Below, piece by piece: positions 56,536 to 64,000 of a DNA stretch of 64,000 nt (its first letter is position 1; the number at the start of each line of letters is the position of its first letter). Source of the stretch: Picocystis sp. L7 (lineage: Eukaryota > Chlorophyta > Picocystophyceae > Picocystales > Picocystaceae); contig QXJR01000003.1 of NCBI GenBank assembly GCA_020975725.1, positions 1,116,001 through 1,180,000 of the forward strand, given 5' to 3'. The position numbers were made by a program, and so were the translations under genes. Under the pieces are notes generated by a model, which worked only from the letters and a program-made list of their open reading frames with translations, did not search any database and was not told the origin of the DNA.

Positions 56536-58032
56536 ATGGCGCCACGCGGGATGGCCTTGGACGACGAAGCGCGCGACGATCTGGAGGTGGAACGGGTGGC
56601 GTCCAACGAAGAAGAGGAGAGCGGGAGCGAAGAGAGCGTCCACGAGGATGCAGGGACGGAAACGACCAAGGAAAAGACCTCCCGCTGGAAGAAGAAGAAG
56701 CACAAACGAAAGGAATCCAAGGGATCCGACCTGTCGCCCAGGCATTCCTTCCAGCTGGACTGGACGAAACCGATGAAGAGAAGCAGCATGGTGCTGAGGA
56801 AAGCGTACCGAGGCCTGCACCACAAGTTCGCGGAGTTTGGACACGTACCCGCCGAGAAACAGCTGCAGGCCGTGGAGAGTCTGCGGTTCATGCTGGCCAG
56901 CGAAGGACTCCTTCGCATGGAATATGACGAGTACGCGTTGCATCGGTTTTTGAGGGCCAGGCAATTCAACGTCGAAAAAGCACTGGAGATGATCAAAAAG
57001 AACATTCGCTGGCGAGAGGAGAACCAAGTGGAGCATATCGTGAGTACGTTTCGATTCGAGGAGGAACAAGCGTTCCTCCGTGTGTACCCACAGGGTTATT
57101 ACAAGACCGACAAGCAAGGGAGGCCCATCTACTACCAGAAGTTGGGAGGGGTGACCTGGAAGAAGCTGACGGCCGTCACCACAGTGGAACGCTTCCTCAA
57201 GTACCACATAAGGGAGTACGAGAAGCTGGTGCGGTACAAATTCCCGGCCTGTTCCATGCGCTCTGGAAGGCACATCGACCAAACTTTGACCATCTTGGAT
57301 TTGCGGGACGTGCTCGTCTCGCAGTTCAACTCGGACGCGAGGAACCTCCTCAAGAACATCGCTGCCATCGACTCCGACAACTACCCGGAGATGATGGGCA
57401 GGATGGTCATCATCAACGCTCCCACATCCTTCAAAATGGTTTATGCGGTCGTAAAGACGTTCATCGACAAGCGTACCGCCAGCAAAATTGAGATTTACGG
57501 TTCCAAGTACCAGCAGAGATTACTTGAACTTGTGGACATCAATAATTTGCCGAGGGAACTGGGAGGGACATCGACCGAGGCGTTGCTGAGCAATCCCGGT
57601 CCGTGGGAAACTGCCTTACAACGCACAAGGTCGGATGCATCCGCCCTCTTTACTGCTGCACACAGGGAGGCAGATGCTGCGGAACCCTTGTACGCAATGC
57701 ACCCTTTCCCAGAGCGCCACGAAAGTTTTGTGGAAGAGGAGCCTGCCGCTGCATCGATGCCGGAGCTATCCCTGCTGGATCGTTTGGAGGACATGGAAAG
57801 TAGTGTAGCAGACAGTTACGGGACTTATCGCTCACGCATCAAGGAACTCGCCAAAGAGAAGCAAACCTTCTCTGCAGAGCCTCAAGAGTGGTTGTCACAA
57901 CAGGGATCTCTTCTATTCAGAATCCAAAAGGTGGAACAACACGTCCGAATAATTCGAGAAGTCCAGGAGCGGATGGAGAAGCAGGCAGCCCAGCGTGCCA
58001 ATCGTTGCGGCTGGCTTTGCTTCTCTCCTTGA
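56536..58032 (+). CDS. Sec14-like phosphatidylinositol transfer protein
   Basis: 498 residues from the ATG at 56536 (MAPRGMALDDEARDD). An acidic then Lys-rich N-terminus precedes the CRAL-TRIO N-domain (YALHRFLRARQFNVEKALEM, about 135-155) and the lipid-binding domain. The latter includes GRPIYYQKLGGVTWKKL, LTILDLRDVLVSQF, NYPEMMGRMVIINAPTSFKM (the classic YPE-x-G motif) and the gate region ASKIEIYG. The C-terminal 130 residues carry a coiled coil (RIQKVEQHVRIIREVQERME) and end GWLCFSP. Sec14 proteins couple phosphatidylinositol supply to Golgi vesicle formation. The length and tail resemble plant/algal SFH proteins without a GOLD or nodulin domain. Confidence 0.93.
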   Translation: MAPRGMALDDEARDDLEVERVASNEEEESGSEESVHEDAGTETTKEKTSRWKKKKHKRKESKGSDLSPRHSFQLDWTKPMKRSSMVLRKAYRGLHHKFAEFGHVPAEKQLQAVESLRFMLASEGLLRMEYDEYALHRFLRARQFNVEKALEMIKKNIRWREENQVEHIVSTFRFEEEQAFLRVYPQGYYKTDKQGRPIYYQKLGGVTWKKLTAVTTVERFLKYHIREYEKLVRYKFPACSMRSGRHIDQTLTILDLRDVLVSQFNSDARNLLKNIAAIDSDNYPEMMGRMVIINAPTSFKMVYAVVKTFIDKRTASKIEIYGSKYQQRLLELVDINNLPRELGGTSTEALLSNPGPWETALQRTRSDASALFTAAHREADAAEPLYAMHPFPERHESFVEEEPAAASMPELSLLDRLEDMESSVADSYGTYRSRIKELAKEKQTFSAEPQEWLSQQGSLLFRIQKVEQHVRIIREVQERMEKQAAQRANRCGWLCFSP

Positions 58033-58208
58033 GCCATTCCATCCCCCAGTTCTTCCCCTTCATTGATTCTGATCGCAGCTGCTGTTCCCATCGCACGCAC
58101 AGGTTGCACCCCTCCTTATCGTTCTTCTCAAACGCGTTTCTCTGGGACACTCCTCACCAGTCCTGCTCCGTGTGGCGTCGGTTTGGGCTTCGCCTTCGCC
58201 ATTCGTGG

Positions 58209-58796
58209 ATGGCGTCGGACGCGCCTCTCGCGGTCTGTCCAGGGGACGTGCTGGGCGTGGACGCTTCCAAAGTGCGCGCAGGCAGAGGGACGAGCTTGCA
58301 GGACGGCTGCCTGGTGGCGTGCCTCCTCGGCGACGCGACAGTGGAAGGAAACGAAGCGAGTGTGCGTCCTTGGAACGGCGGCGCACGCGTGCCGAACGTG
58401 GGAGACGTGGTCACGGCTCGCGTGCGCAAAATCAACCGTCGACTAGCATCCTGCGACGTGCTCTGCGTGGGATCAGCGGCGCTTCGGGAGCGCTTCAGCG
58501 GGATCGTGCGCGTGCAGGACGTCCGCGCCACAGAGATCGACAAAGTGAACATGGTCGAGAGCTTCCGTCCAGGGGACGTCGTGCGCGCTGTGGTGCTGTC
58601 CATGGGTGATACGAGGTCGTACTATTTGTCCACGGCGCGGAACGATCTCGGCGTCATCTATGCGGAGAGCCGCGGTGGCGTGCGAATGGTGCCGAAGAGC
58701 TGGGAAGAGATGCAGTGTCCGAAGACCAAATTGGTCGAGAAACGCAAAGTGGCCAAGATTGCGATACATTTCGAATCAACCGCGCAGCAGGTGTGA
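58209..58796 (+). CDS. Exosome RNA-binding cap subunit Csl4 (EXOSC1)
   Basis: 195 residues from the ATG at 58209 (MASDAPLAVCPGDVLGVDAS). The N-terminal barrel reads CPGDVLGVDASKVRAGRGTS and DGCLVACLLGDATVE. The S1-like domain reads VPNVGDVVTARVRKINRRLA and FSGIVRVQDVRATEIDKVNM, followed by SFRPGDVVRAVVLSMGDTRS. This is the order of Csl4. The C-terminal zinc-ribbon cysteines are mostly missing (only MQCPKTKL), as in some eukaryotic members. Role: cap of the nuclear and cytoplasmic RNA exosome. It is convergent with the DUF1517 gene (55 bp between stops). Confidence 0.88.
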   Translation: MASDAPLAVCPGDVLGVDASKVRAGRGTSLQDGCLVACLLGDATVEGNEASVRPWNGGARVPNVGDVVTARVRKINRRLASCDVLCVGSAALRERFSGIVRVQDVRATEIDKVNMVESFRPGDVVRAVVLSMGDTRSYYLSTARNDLGVIYAESRGGVRMVPKSWEEMQCPKTKLVEKRKVAKIAIHFESTAQQV

Positions 58797-58851
58797 AGAG
58801 CATGGCAGGTCCAACACTGCAACCCCAACAAGGGGTTGTTGCACGCCTGGA

Positions 58852-59937
58852 TCATAGAATGTTCAGGGACGGGTAGTCACGCACCAGCTCGTCCCGCGTC
58901 AGAGCATCCCCCATTGCTTGCGGTTGCCAGAGCACTTCCACGGCCTGCAGTGAACTTGCACGCAAGGAACCGATCTTGGTCAAAGCTTCCTTGGTTTCGG
59001 CTAAATCCCTGCACCGGGGAAGCTTGAACTTGCCGTCCGCGGCCACCAGAATGGTCACCACAATGTACTCGTTGCTTATGCCTGGACTTCCAGTTCTGCC
59101 GACGCCCGACTTCCTTTGCCCTGCGATGTTGACCAGGGTTTCCTCCGTGAACTTCCCTCTTTCTTGCATGCTGAAGCTGTTGAAATAATCCTCGGCTTCC
59201 TCTGGTCCACGCACAACCATGGTGGCCGATCCACCATACACCATGTAGTCTGGATTGCGCATGAGTGCAAGCACAGTTTCTTCCAAGACGTACTTGAGTC
59301 CGCTGGGAGCGCTGGTGTCTGCTCTTGCTGCGATCCGATCCAAGTCCGGTTGCAGCTGCCTGGCCAGTCCCAGCAGTCCGATCTGGACCCTGGCCACCGT
59401 TATCCGATCGTCCAGGCTTTCGTCTAGCACGCCTCCTTGCGACGCTTCGTAGGCCACAAATGCGAGCATGCCCAGCAACATGAGCGTGAACAGGAGGCCA
59501 CCACCGCCTCCACCTCCGTATCCATAACCGTAGCCATATCCGAAAGGCGAGAAGGGCACGAGCGGGAAGAATCCCCAAGCGAAGGTGCTGGTGGACGGCG
59601 TCGCGGTTCCCGTCCTCGAGGCGTGCTTTCCTGCGAGGCCCGTCGAGCGGCTGGAGGAGGACGTGTAGCTCGAGGAGGAAGGCTGGTGGCTCCTGGCGGA
59701 GTGGAAGGACCTCCCGCCCATCCTGCCGGAGCTCCTGGCCGCGTACGCCGCGTCCACAGGGTGCAAGGCCACCGCCAGCGCCAGTGCAGCTGCTCCCAAC
59801 GGCTTCGCCACGGCCTTGATGCGCCTCACGACCTTCTCCGTCGTCGAACCTCCCGCCTCGACACGCACGTGGAGGCGCTTCCTCCCTCTCGAGGTCGTGG
59901 AACGTCCGAGAAGCTTCGGCATGCGCGTGGCCATCAT
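58852..59937 (-). CDS. DUF1517 plastid membrane protein
   Basis: 361 residues from the ATG at 59937 (MMATRMPKLLGRSTTSRG). A plastid leader is followed by a hydrophobic region ending DAAYAARSSG. A Ser-rich stretch and a striking Gly/Tyr-rich run (FGYGYGYGYGGGGGGG) come next, then a membrane helix (LLFTLMLLGMLAFVAYEASQ). The C-terminal DUF1517 domain reads VARVQIGLLGLARQLQPDLD, LALMRNPDYMVYGGSAT, SNEYIVVTILVAADGKFKLP and LRASSLQAVEVLWQPQA. The domain is shared by cyanobacteria and plants; its biochemical role is unknown. Thylakoid or envelope location is inferred. Confidence 0.9.
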   Translation of the reverse strand: MMATRMPKLLGRSTTSRGRKRLHVRVEAGGSTTEKVVRRIKAVAKPLGAAALALAVALHPVDAAYAARSSGRMGGRSFHSARSHQPSSSSYTSSSSRSTGLAGKHASRTGTATPSTSTFAWGFFPLVPFSPFGYGYGYGYGGGGGGGLLFTLMLLGMLAFVAYEASQGGVLDESLDDRITVARVQIGLLGLARQLQPDLDRIAARADTSAPSGLKYVLEETVLALMRNPDYMVYGGSATMVVRGPEEAEDYFNSFSMQERGKFTEETLVNIAGQRKSGVGRTGSPGISNEYIVVTILVAADGKFKLPRCRDLAETKEALTKIGSLRASSLQAVEVLWQPQAMGDALTRDELVRDYPSLNIL

Positions 59938-60232
59938 CGTCGCGACGTCTTCTTTCGAGCCCGAGACCGTCGGTCGAGGCTCCCATCCCTTCTCCCATCG
60001 GGACCATCGCCCGACGAGGATGCGTCTCAAGCAAGCCCGAGGGAGGACCCTCCGTACGAGGGAGTTTCTTCTCTCCTGGGGGCTTCTTCTAGGGGTCCGA
60101 CAAGCCGAAGGGAAGACGCGAACCGTCGAGGAAGGAGGTCCCCCGTGGTGGACGATGCGATGTTAAGCGTAGGGTTTAGCGAGAAAAGGAGGAAGATTGA
60201 CGCGCGCTGTAACGATTGCGCACGTTGCACGA
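59938..60232. promoter_or_regulatory. Divergent promoter, DUF1517 / APC13
   Basis: About 295 bp between the two divergent starts. Contains CCGTCGGTCGAGG and GGACCATCGCCC words and a purine-rich AGGGAGGACC segment. It is not clearly one of the palindromic classes. Confidence 0.4.
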
Positions 60233-60588
60233 ATGCTGCCTCGGAGCGCGCTTCCGGATCCCAAGCTCGTCGACGTGGTGGATGACGAGTGGATGGAAGA
60301 CGAGCTGCCGGACGACGGTGCGTGTCGGCGAGAAGGAGTCGATGGAAGGGTGAGGGAAGGAACTGACCTGGGAGAGAGGGACTCGTAGACGTGGTCCTGC
60401 CGGAAGGCGTCGCACCGCCCACTGACGAGCAAGAAGACGAAAGTGAGTGAAAGAACGATAGATTTCCAGTGGAACAGGACAAGAAAGGACGAATGGCTGA
60501 CCCTCGCTCGGAATTAGCAGCAGGGCCGTTGAATCTGGACCCTAGCAAAGAGCGTTGGCAAGAATTGGGTGTGCCGGAGACGATCTAA
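60233..60588 (+). CDS. APC13: APC13 (SWM1/BONSAI), anaphase-promoting complex subunit; three small exons
   Basis: A gene hidden in a gap. Exon 1 (60233-60317) encodes MLPRSALPDPKLVDVVDDEW then MEDELPDD. A 71-bp intron (60318-60388, GTGCGT...CGTAG, phase 1) precedes exon 2 (60389-60442), giving LPDDDVVLPEGVAPPTDEQE. A second, tiny intron begins GTGAGT at 60443 and ends at 60469 (27 bp) or 60487 (45 bp), both in phase. Exon 3 (to 60588) contains DPSKERWQELGVPETI. The blocks VDxxDDEWMxDxLPDDDxxLP and a C-terminal W-x-D/E-L match animal ANAPC13 and plant BONSAI. Product 79-85 residues; the subunit stabilises the cell-cycle ubiquitin ligase APC/C. The choice of the second acceptor is open. Confidence 0.8.
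60318..60388 (+). other. Intron 1 of APC13
   Basis: 71 bp, GTGCGTGT...GACTCGTAG, phase 1. Removal joins ELPDD to DVVLPEG, matching the conserved family core. Donor matches the clpR and SFT2 introns. Confidence 0.8.
60443..60487 (+). other. Intron 2 of APC13, very short
   Basis: Donor GTGAGT at 60443. Acceptors TTCCAG at 60469 and GAAAG at 60487 both keep the frame; intron length would be 27 or 45 bp. Without splicing the frame stops within three codons and the C-terminal Trp motif is lost. Confidence 0.55.
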
Positions 60589-60860
60589 TTGGGAACCGCG
60601 AATATGCCGATAAAGGGGCACCGAACGATTCGATCGAAGTCACCGACCCATGCAAGCTTCGGAACAAATACGATATTGGGAAAAAATTGGAATAATCAAT
60701 GCATTGGACCAGCTCTGACTGTCGACAACTGAGCACCACTGGCAACTGCAACGTGCATACCAGTTGTGTTTTTAATTAAATGAGGTCAAAGCGTAGTGCC
60801 CTGATGCAGTGCAACTAGGAGTTTGAATGGGCCCAGCAACTTCCTCTTGCATTTCCGGAA
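60589..60860. other. Intergenic, convergent 3' ends
   Basis: About 270 bp of AT-rich DNA after the APC13 stop. No gene seen; likely two polyadenylation regions. Confidence 0.5.
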
Positions 60861-61409
60861 TCACTTTCCGAAGAGTCCCTTCCTTCCCTTCTTCGTCTTT
60901 GCAGCAGCCCTTCCTTGGCCACGCAAGACCTTCTCTTGGATGGCGACCTCGTTACCCACGTATCCACTCACGTCCTTGGCCATAGCTTCGTTGAGGAACG
61001 CGCCAAGATCGCCTCCTCCACTAAGGTCGATTTTGGGAATCACCGTGAAAGCAGCAGCTCCGACGCTGACCAGGAGCAGTCCGCCAAGAAGAGGTGTGGC
61101 TGTGCTGAGGCTAGGTGCAGAAAGGCTCGATCCAGACGACACCTTCTTCGCCGGTTTTTCTTTTTTCTCCTTTGGGACCTTCTTCTCGTCTTGCAGCACC
61201 TTCCTGGTGGCGACCTTCTGGAGCTGGACGCCCGCCTCTGCAGCCGACGGCTGAAGCACGATGCTGGCCGCGAGCGCTGCCGCCAGGAGGCCGTTCTGCA
61301 CGCGTCTGGTGGTAGGTGGCACCACCGCGCGATCCACAACCCTCCTGGGCGTGCTTTTGGCCGTCATGTGCGTCTTCATGGCCGTCGCCTTCGCCGCTGC
61401 CGTCGTCAT
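60861..61409 (-). CDS. Small plastid/thylakoid protein, unknown family
   Basis: 182 residues from the ATG at 61409. A Thr/Ala/Lys-rich leader (MTTAAAKATAMKTHMTAKST) leads to a hydrophobic stretch NGLLAAALAASIVLQPSAAE ending in an AxA-like site, as in lumen-targeted or inner-membrane precursors. A Lys/Glu linker follows (LQDEKKVPKEKKEKPAKK), then one membrane helix (LLGGLLLVSVGAAAFTVIP) and a tail with a very basic end (AAAKTKKGRKGLFGK). I do not recognise the family. Position between a plastid DUF1517 gene and ASCC2 tells little. Confidence 0.68.
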   Translation of the reverse strand: MTTAAAKATAMKTHMTAKSTPRRVVDRAVVPPTTRRVQNGLLAAALAASIVLQPSAAEAGVQLQKVATRKVLQDEKKVPKEKKEKPAKKVSSGSSLSAPSLSTATPLLGGLLLVSVGAAAFTVIPKIDLSGGGDLGAFLNEAMAKDVSGYVGNEVAIQEKVLRGQGRAAAKTKKGRKGLFGK

Positions 61410-61894
61410 GACGTCGACTTCGTCCCACGTAGGTGCACCGCCAAACCGTGCCTGGGTTCCCTTCTATCCCAATCAAGGCTTCTCCAATCCGTCCCCGATC
61501 CAATCCGCTTCTCCTGGGGAGCCGATCCCGGATACGTCTCCAACAACCGCTCCAGCCGAACGCTGCGGGGCATGCAGAGAAAGAGATCTCTTCTCAAGAA
61601 ACAGGCCCACCAATCCGCGAATGCTAGCATGCTGCGCAGAGGAGGTTTGGATAAGGCCATGATCGAGTGGGAGGAAGCGCCCTTCCGGTGGGGGGTTTCG
61701 GACTAGGACAGGTGACAGTTGAGAATGGAACACCCAAAGTAGACCGATTTCGTTTCTAGTTCCCTCTGAGATGCATTCGAGCGATTTCACAAACGTCCGC
61801 TGTGCATTGGGTGGCTCAAATGGTTGTGGCCCAGGTCGTATGTGCAATGACGGGTTTACGTGCGATTCTAAAGAATCCCGAGGATGTCACACTT
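61410..61894. other. Intergenic region, one tiny frame noted
   Basis: About 485 bp upstream of the small plastid gene. It contains CGATCCAATCCG and a plus-strand ATG frame at 61572-61706 of 44 codons (MQRKRSLLKKQAHQSANASM...). The frame is not recognised and may be chance. Confidence 0.4.
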
Positions 61895-63739
61895 TTACAT
61901 GCCTTTGCTCAGCTTCTTCAAAAATCCAGACCGACGATTGTGGTTGGCTGTGGTGCTCTTCTGTTTCTCTTTACGAGCGTGAGACACTGTTCGACGTGGA
62001 GGAGGCTGGTCTGCCCTCTCCCCAGGATCTGCCGTTGGAATGGAGAATTCCGCTTTATTCCCGCCGGGCCCAAGGCCATGGATTTGCATGGACTTAGTGG
62101 CCTCCTGCTGTGCTACGATTGCAGACGCCTGGCTCACGTCTTCCGCCATGATTTCCTCTGCACCTTCAACAGGACGGTGGTACACCTTCCCATCCTTTGC
62201 GTAAAATTTCTTCAGCCCCTTTGAGCTTGCTCCAGGCTGAACTTTGACAAACTCAGGAAGTTCGCCTTCTACGTCCTGCACCCCGACCTCGTTCAGTGCA
62301 TCAAACGAGTCGTCGTATTCGTCCTCGTACTCCATTGCCTCGGCATACACCAAAATCCTGTCTTTCTCGAGGTCTTTCTTGTGGTCAAGTAGTCGAGCTG
62401 ATTCATCCTCCACTCGTCTCTTGGGCTTCCAAATGAAGCCTTTTGTCCTTTTTTCACCATCCACGTCTGCAGGTGCAGTCAACGAAGAGTCCGCTTTAAC
62501 AGCCTGCATTTTCTGTTTTCTGAGTAATTTTCTTGGCAACGATCCCTCTAGAATGTGCATGATGGCCTCGTCTGCTCTGTTTCCATACTCATCGAGGCAT
62601 GCCTCTAGGAAGTCCTCGCTTTGATCAGGCAATGCCTGCTTCATCTGCCGAACCAGTGGATTCAGTGATAGCACCTGCTCTTGCTGTGCTTCGGTCACAC
62701 CTAGCATGGTCATCAAATAACCATGTTGGATGTCGTCAAGGTTCAGAAGGTTTCGGGAACGAGCTTCAGCAATTTTATGTGACAAATCAAATCTCCTTTC
62801 CAAGTGATGAAGAGTGCTGCAATCGCTTCCTTCTGCTGCGGAGCACACTGCCATTAATGCAGCTATTAGCTTCTCTCCTTCCTCGATGGGATCTGGCTGC
62901 TCGGCGATACGCTCACTCAGGAAGGTTCCTCCCAAAAGAACAAAGAGTGACTTGACCAATGCGTTGTGCGTGTCCTGTGCTAGGTGTTTGATTCGACCAA
63001 AGGATCCCCCACGAATGATGGCTTCGTCGATTCTGCCAACGGTAGAAAAAAAATCTGTGCCTGTTGTTTTCAAAAGTATCTGTGCAAATTCCGGGGAAAC
63101 AGTGGCAAGTGCAGCCAAGCTTTCTGCCATGTCCTGCAACTGCAATAAAACTCCTTCCACTTCTTGGGAGGTCGAGTCGTCTAGTAGGTGGTTCTCCAAG
63201 GAATCCGCTAGCAATAGTGCGTTCTCAATGCTGGTGGTTGCACATTCTGAAAACTCTGCGCTCAGTTCGGGTTGGATTATGAATGATGTGTGCACAACTT
63301 CTCTACACAAATATTCGTTCTCTTCCGCATAAATTGAGGCTATGTCGATGAGGTTGGCAGCCGACAGCATCTTTCTTTCTTCAAGGGTGGGCAACAGGTC
63401 GTCCAGGTATCGACACTGGGTGTACAGAGCGACTGTGCGGTAAAACACCATGAATATCCGTCGCGAGAGTTCTTGATCTTGCGACGCATAAGACAAGGCA
63501 GCAATTTCCGCGTCTGTGTTTGGCAAAGGATCGTACTGCCTCCTCCTGTGCTTGAGGTACGAAACCAACAGCGTGTGCAGTGCGTTGTTCTCCTTCATTT
63601 CTCGCACGAACTCCTCATCGCCGCGTCGAAGCAGCTCCGATAGGCTTTCGTTGTTCACCTCCATGGCCTTCCAGTGATCGGGAGAAGTGACCATGTTGTC
63701 GCTTGGCAAATAAGGCACGAACACGAGCGCATCTTGCAT
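61895..63739 (-). CDS. ASCC2-like CUE-domain protein (Cue3/Rqt3 family)
   Basis: 614 residues. The helical N-terminal domain includes MQDALVFVPYLPSDNMVTSP, MVFYRTVALYTQCRYLDDLL and FIIQPELSAEFSE. A CUE ubiquitin-binding domain follows at about 356-400 (NPLVRQMKQALPDQSEDFLE, ACLDEYGNRADEAIMHILEG). An acidic linker (AMEYEDEYDDSFDALNEVGV) and a basic C-terminus with HARKEKQKSTTANHNRRSG and a final KKLSKGM complete it. This is the layout of ASCC2, part of the helicase complex that resolves alkylation damage and collided ribosomes. The start at 63739 is the first ATG and preserves the conserved N-terminal LPSDN block. Confidence 0.88.
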   Translation of the reverse strand: MQDALVFVPYLPSDNMVTSPDHWKAMEVNNESLSELLRRGDEEFVREMKENNALHTLLVSYLKHRRRQYDPLPNTDAEIAALSYASQDQELSRRIFMVFYRTVALYTQCRYLDDLLPTLEERKMLSAANLIDIASIYAEENEYLCREVVHTSFIIQPELSAEFSECATTSIENALLLADSLENHLLDDSTSQEVEGVLLQLQDMAESLAALATVSPEFAQILLKTTGTDFFSTVGRIDEAIIRGGSFGRIKHLAQDTHNALVKSLFVLLGGTFLSERIAEQPDPIEEGEKLIAALMAVCSAAEGSDCSTLHHLERRFDLSHKIAEARSRNLLNLDDIQHGYLMTMLGVTEAQQEQVLSLNPLVRQMKQALPDQSEDFLEACLDEYGNRADEAIMHILEGSLPRKLLRKQKMQAVKADSSLTAPADVDGEKRTKGFIWKPKRRVEDESARLLDHKKDLEKDRILVYAEAMEYEDEYDDSFDALNEVGVQDVEGELPEFVKVQPGASSKGLKKFYAKDGKVYHRPVEGAEEIMAEDVSQASAIVAQQEATKSMQIHGLGPGGNKAEFSIPTADPGERADQPPPRRTVSHARKEKQKSTTANHNRRSGFLKKLSKGM

Positions 63740-64000
63740 CCTGGCATCGGTTTCTGTCCCTCTGTCCTTGGTTCCCCCATGGATCCCCCTTGGAAAGAAA
63801 TCGATAGCATCCCTCTCTCGTTTCGATAGCTTTCCAGGTTTGGGATCTCGGAGATCTCGATAAATAATCGATATCTTATCCCTAGGTCTCGACGTCTTGC
63901 CATCGATGCTTCGCTCCAGAGATCTCGATCAGAGGATCGAGATCGTATCGGTAGATCTCGATGCTTTTCGGACCCCTGAGAAAGGGGGGAACCAAGCGAA
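63740..64000. promoter_or_regulatory. Promoter of the ASCC2-like gene with dense palindromes
   Basis: Between 63842 and 63972 there are four or more related elements: GGATCTCGGAGATCTCGATA, ATCGATATCTTATCCC, CCAGAGATCTCGATC and ATCGAGATCGTATCGGTAG then ATCTCGATGC. This is the densest cluster of the GAGATCTCGATATC class in the window. The region is cut by the window end; a divergent gene may lie beyond it. Confidence 0.6.

Noticed and set aside
61572-61706. 44-codon plus-strand frame starting MQRKRSLLKK
   Set aside because: Short and unassigned; lies in a promoter region.
1-64000. Bacterial or organellar origin of the window
   Set aside because: SNAREs, exosome, APC13, ASCC2, SFT2 and spliceosomal introns show nuclear eukaryotic DNA.

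Overview
This 64-kb window looks like nuclear DNA of a single-celled photosynthetic eukaryote with a primary-type plastid and a compact, intron-poor genome. Evidence: dense, mostly single-exon genes on both strands; eukaryote-only products (SNAREs, SFT2, Sec14, ASCC2, exosome Csl4, APC13, SPX-EXS transporter); and many plastid-type products with basic, Ala/Ser-rich leaders (ClpR, SQD2, VDE-like lipocalin, DUF1517, BASS, mini-RNase III). The starch branching enzyme has no obvious plastid leader, and there is a local family of Golgi-type sulfotransferases. Cytosolic starch plus sulfated polysaccharide favours a unicellular red alga; a glaucophyte or another compact alga is not excluded. The taxonomic call is inference.

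Layout. 0-11.7 kb: glycerol-3-phosphate dehydrogenase, a small plastid-like protein, a BASS transporter, an acidic short ORF, a lipoate ligase-like protein behind an 85-bp tandem duplication, an isoamylase homologue lacking its catalytic residues (ISA2-like), a HAD nucleotidase and an Ala-rich coiled-coil membrane protein. 12-22.5 kb: three diverged type-II sulfotransferase paralogues, with a decayed piggyBac-type DNA transposon and about 2 kb of unexplained DNA between the second and third. 24-30 kb: a ViaA-like VWA protein and a RavA-like MoxR ATPase flank a membrane protein gene. 30-41 kb: ClpR (one intron), a nucleoplasmin-like protein, an SPX-EXS phosphate transporter, several unassigned genes and SFT2 (one intron). 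41-51 kb: starch branching enzyme, VDE-like protein, START protein, cytochrome P450 and SQD2. 51-64 kb: two SNAREs, FolD with a hydrophobic tail, mini-RNase III overlapping a Nudix gene head to head, Sec14, Csl4, DUF1517, a three-exon APC13 gene in what first looks like an empty gap, a small plastid protein and ASCC2.

Functional links: ISA2-like and branching enzymes shape storage glucan; SQD2, gpsA and Sec14 touch membrane lipids; the sulfotransferases, SNAREs and SFT2 belong to the secretory route; RavA-like/ViaA-like, ClpR, mini-RNase III, DUF1517 and VDE-like proteins point to plastid maintenance. Regulatory DNA is notable: many intergenic spaces carry one of a few recurring sequence types (GAGATCTCGATATC-like palindromes, GGTTCAATCGG boxes, GTTAACCCGTG). 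Three of the four introns found begin GTGCGT. I recognised no tRNA, rRNA, CRISPR array or replication origin.
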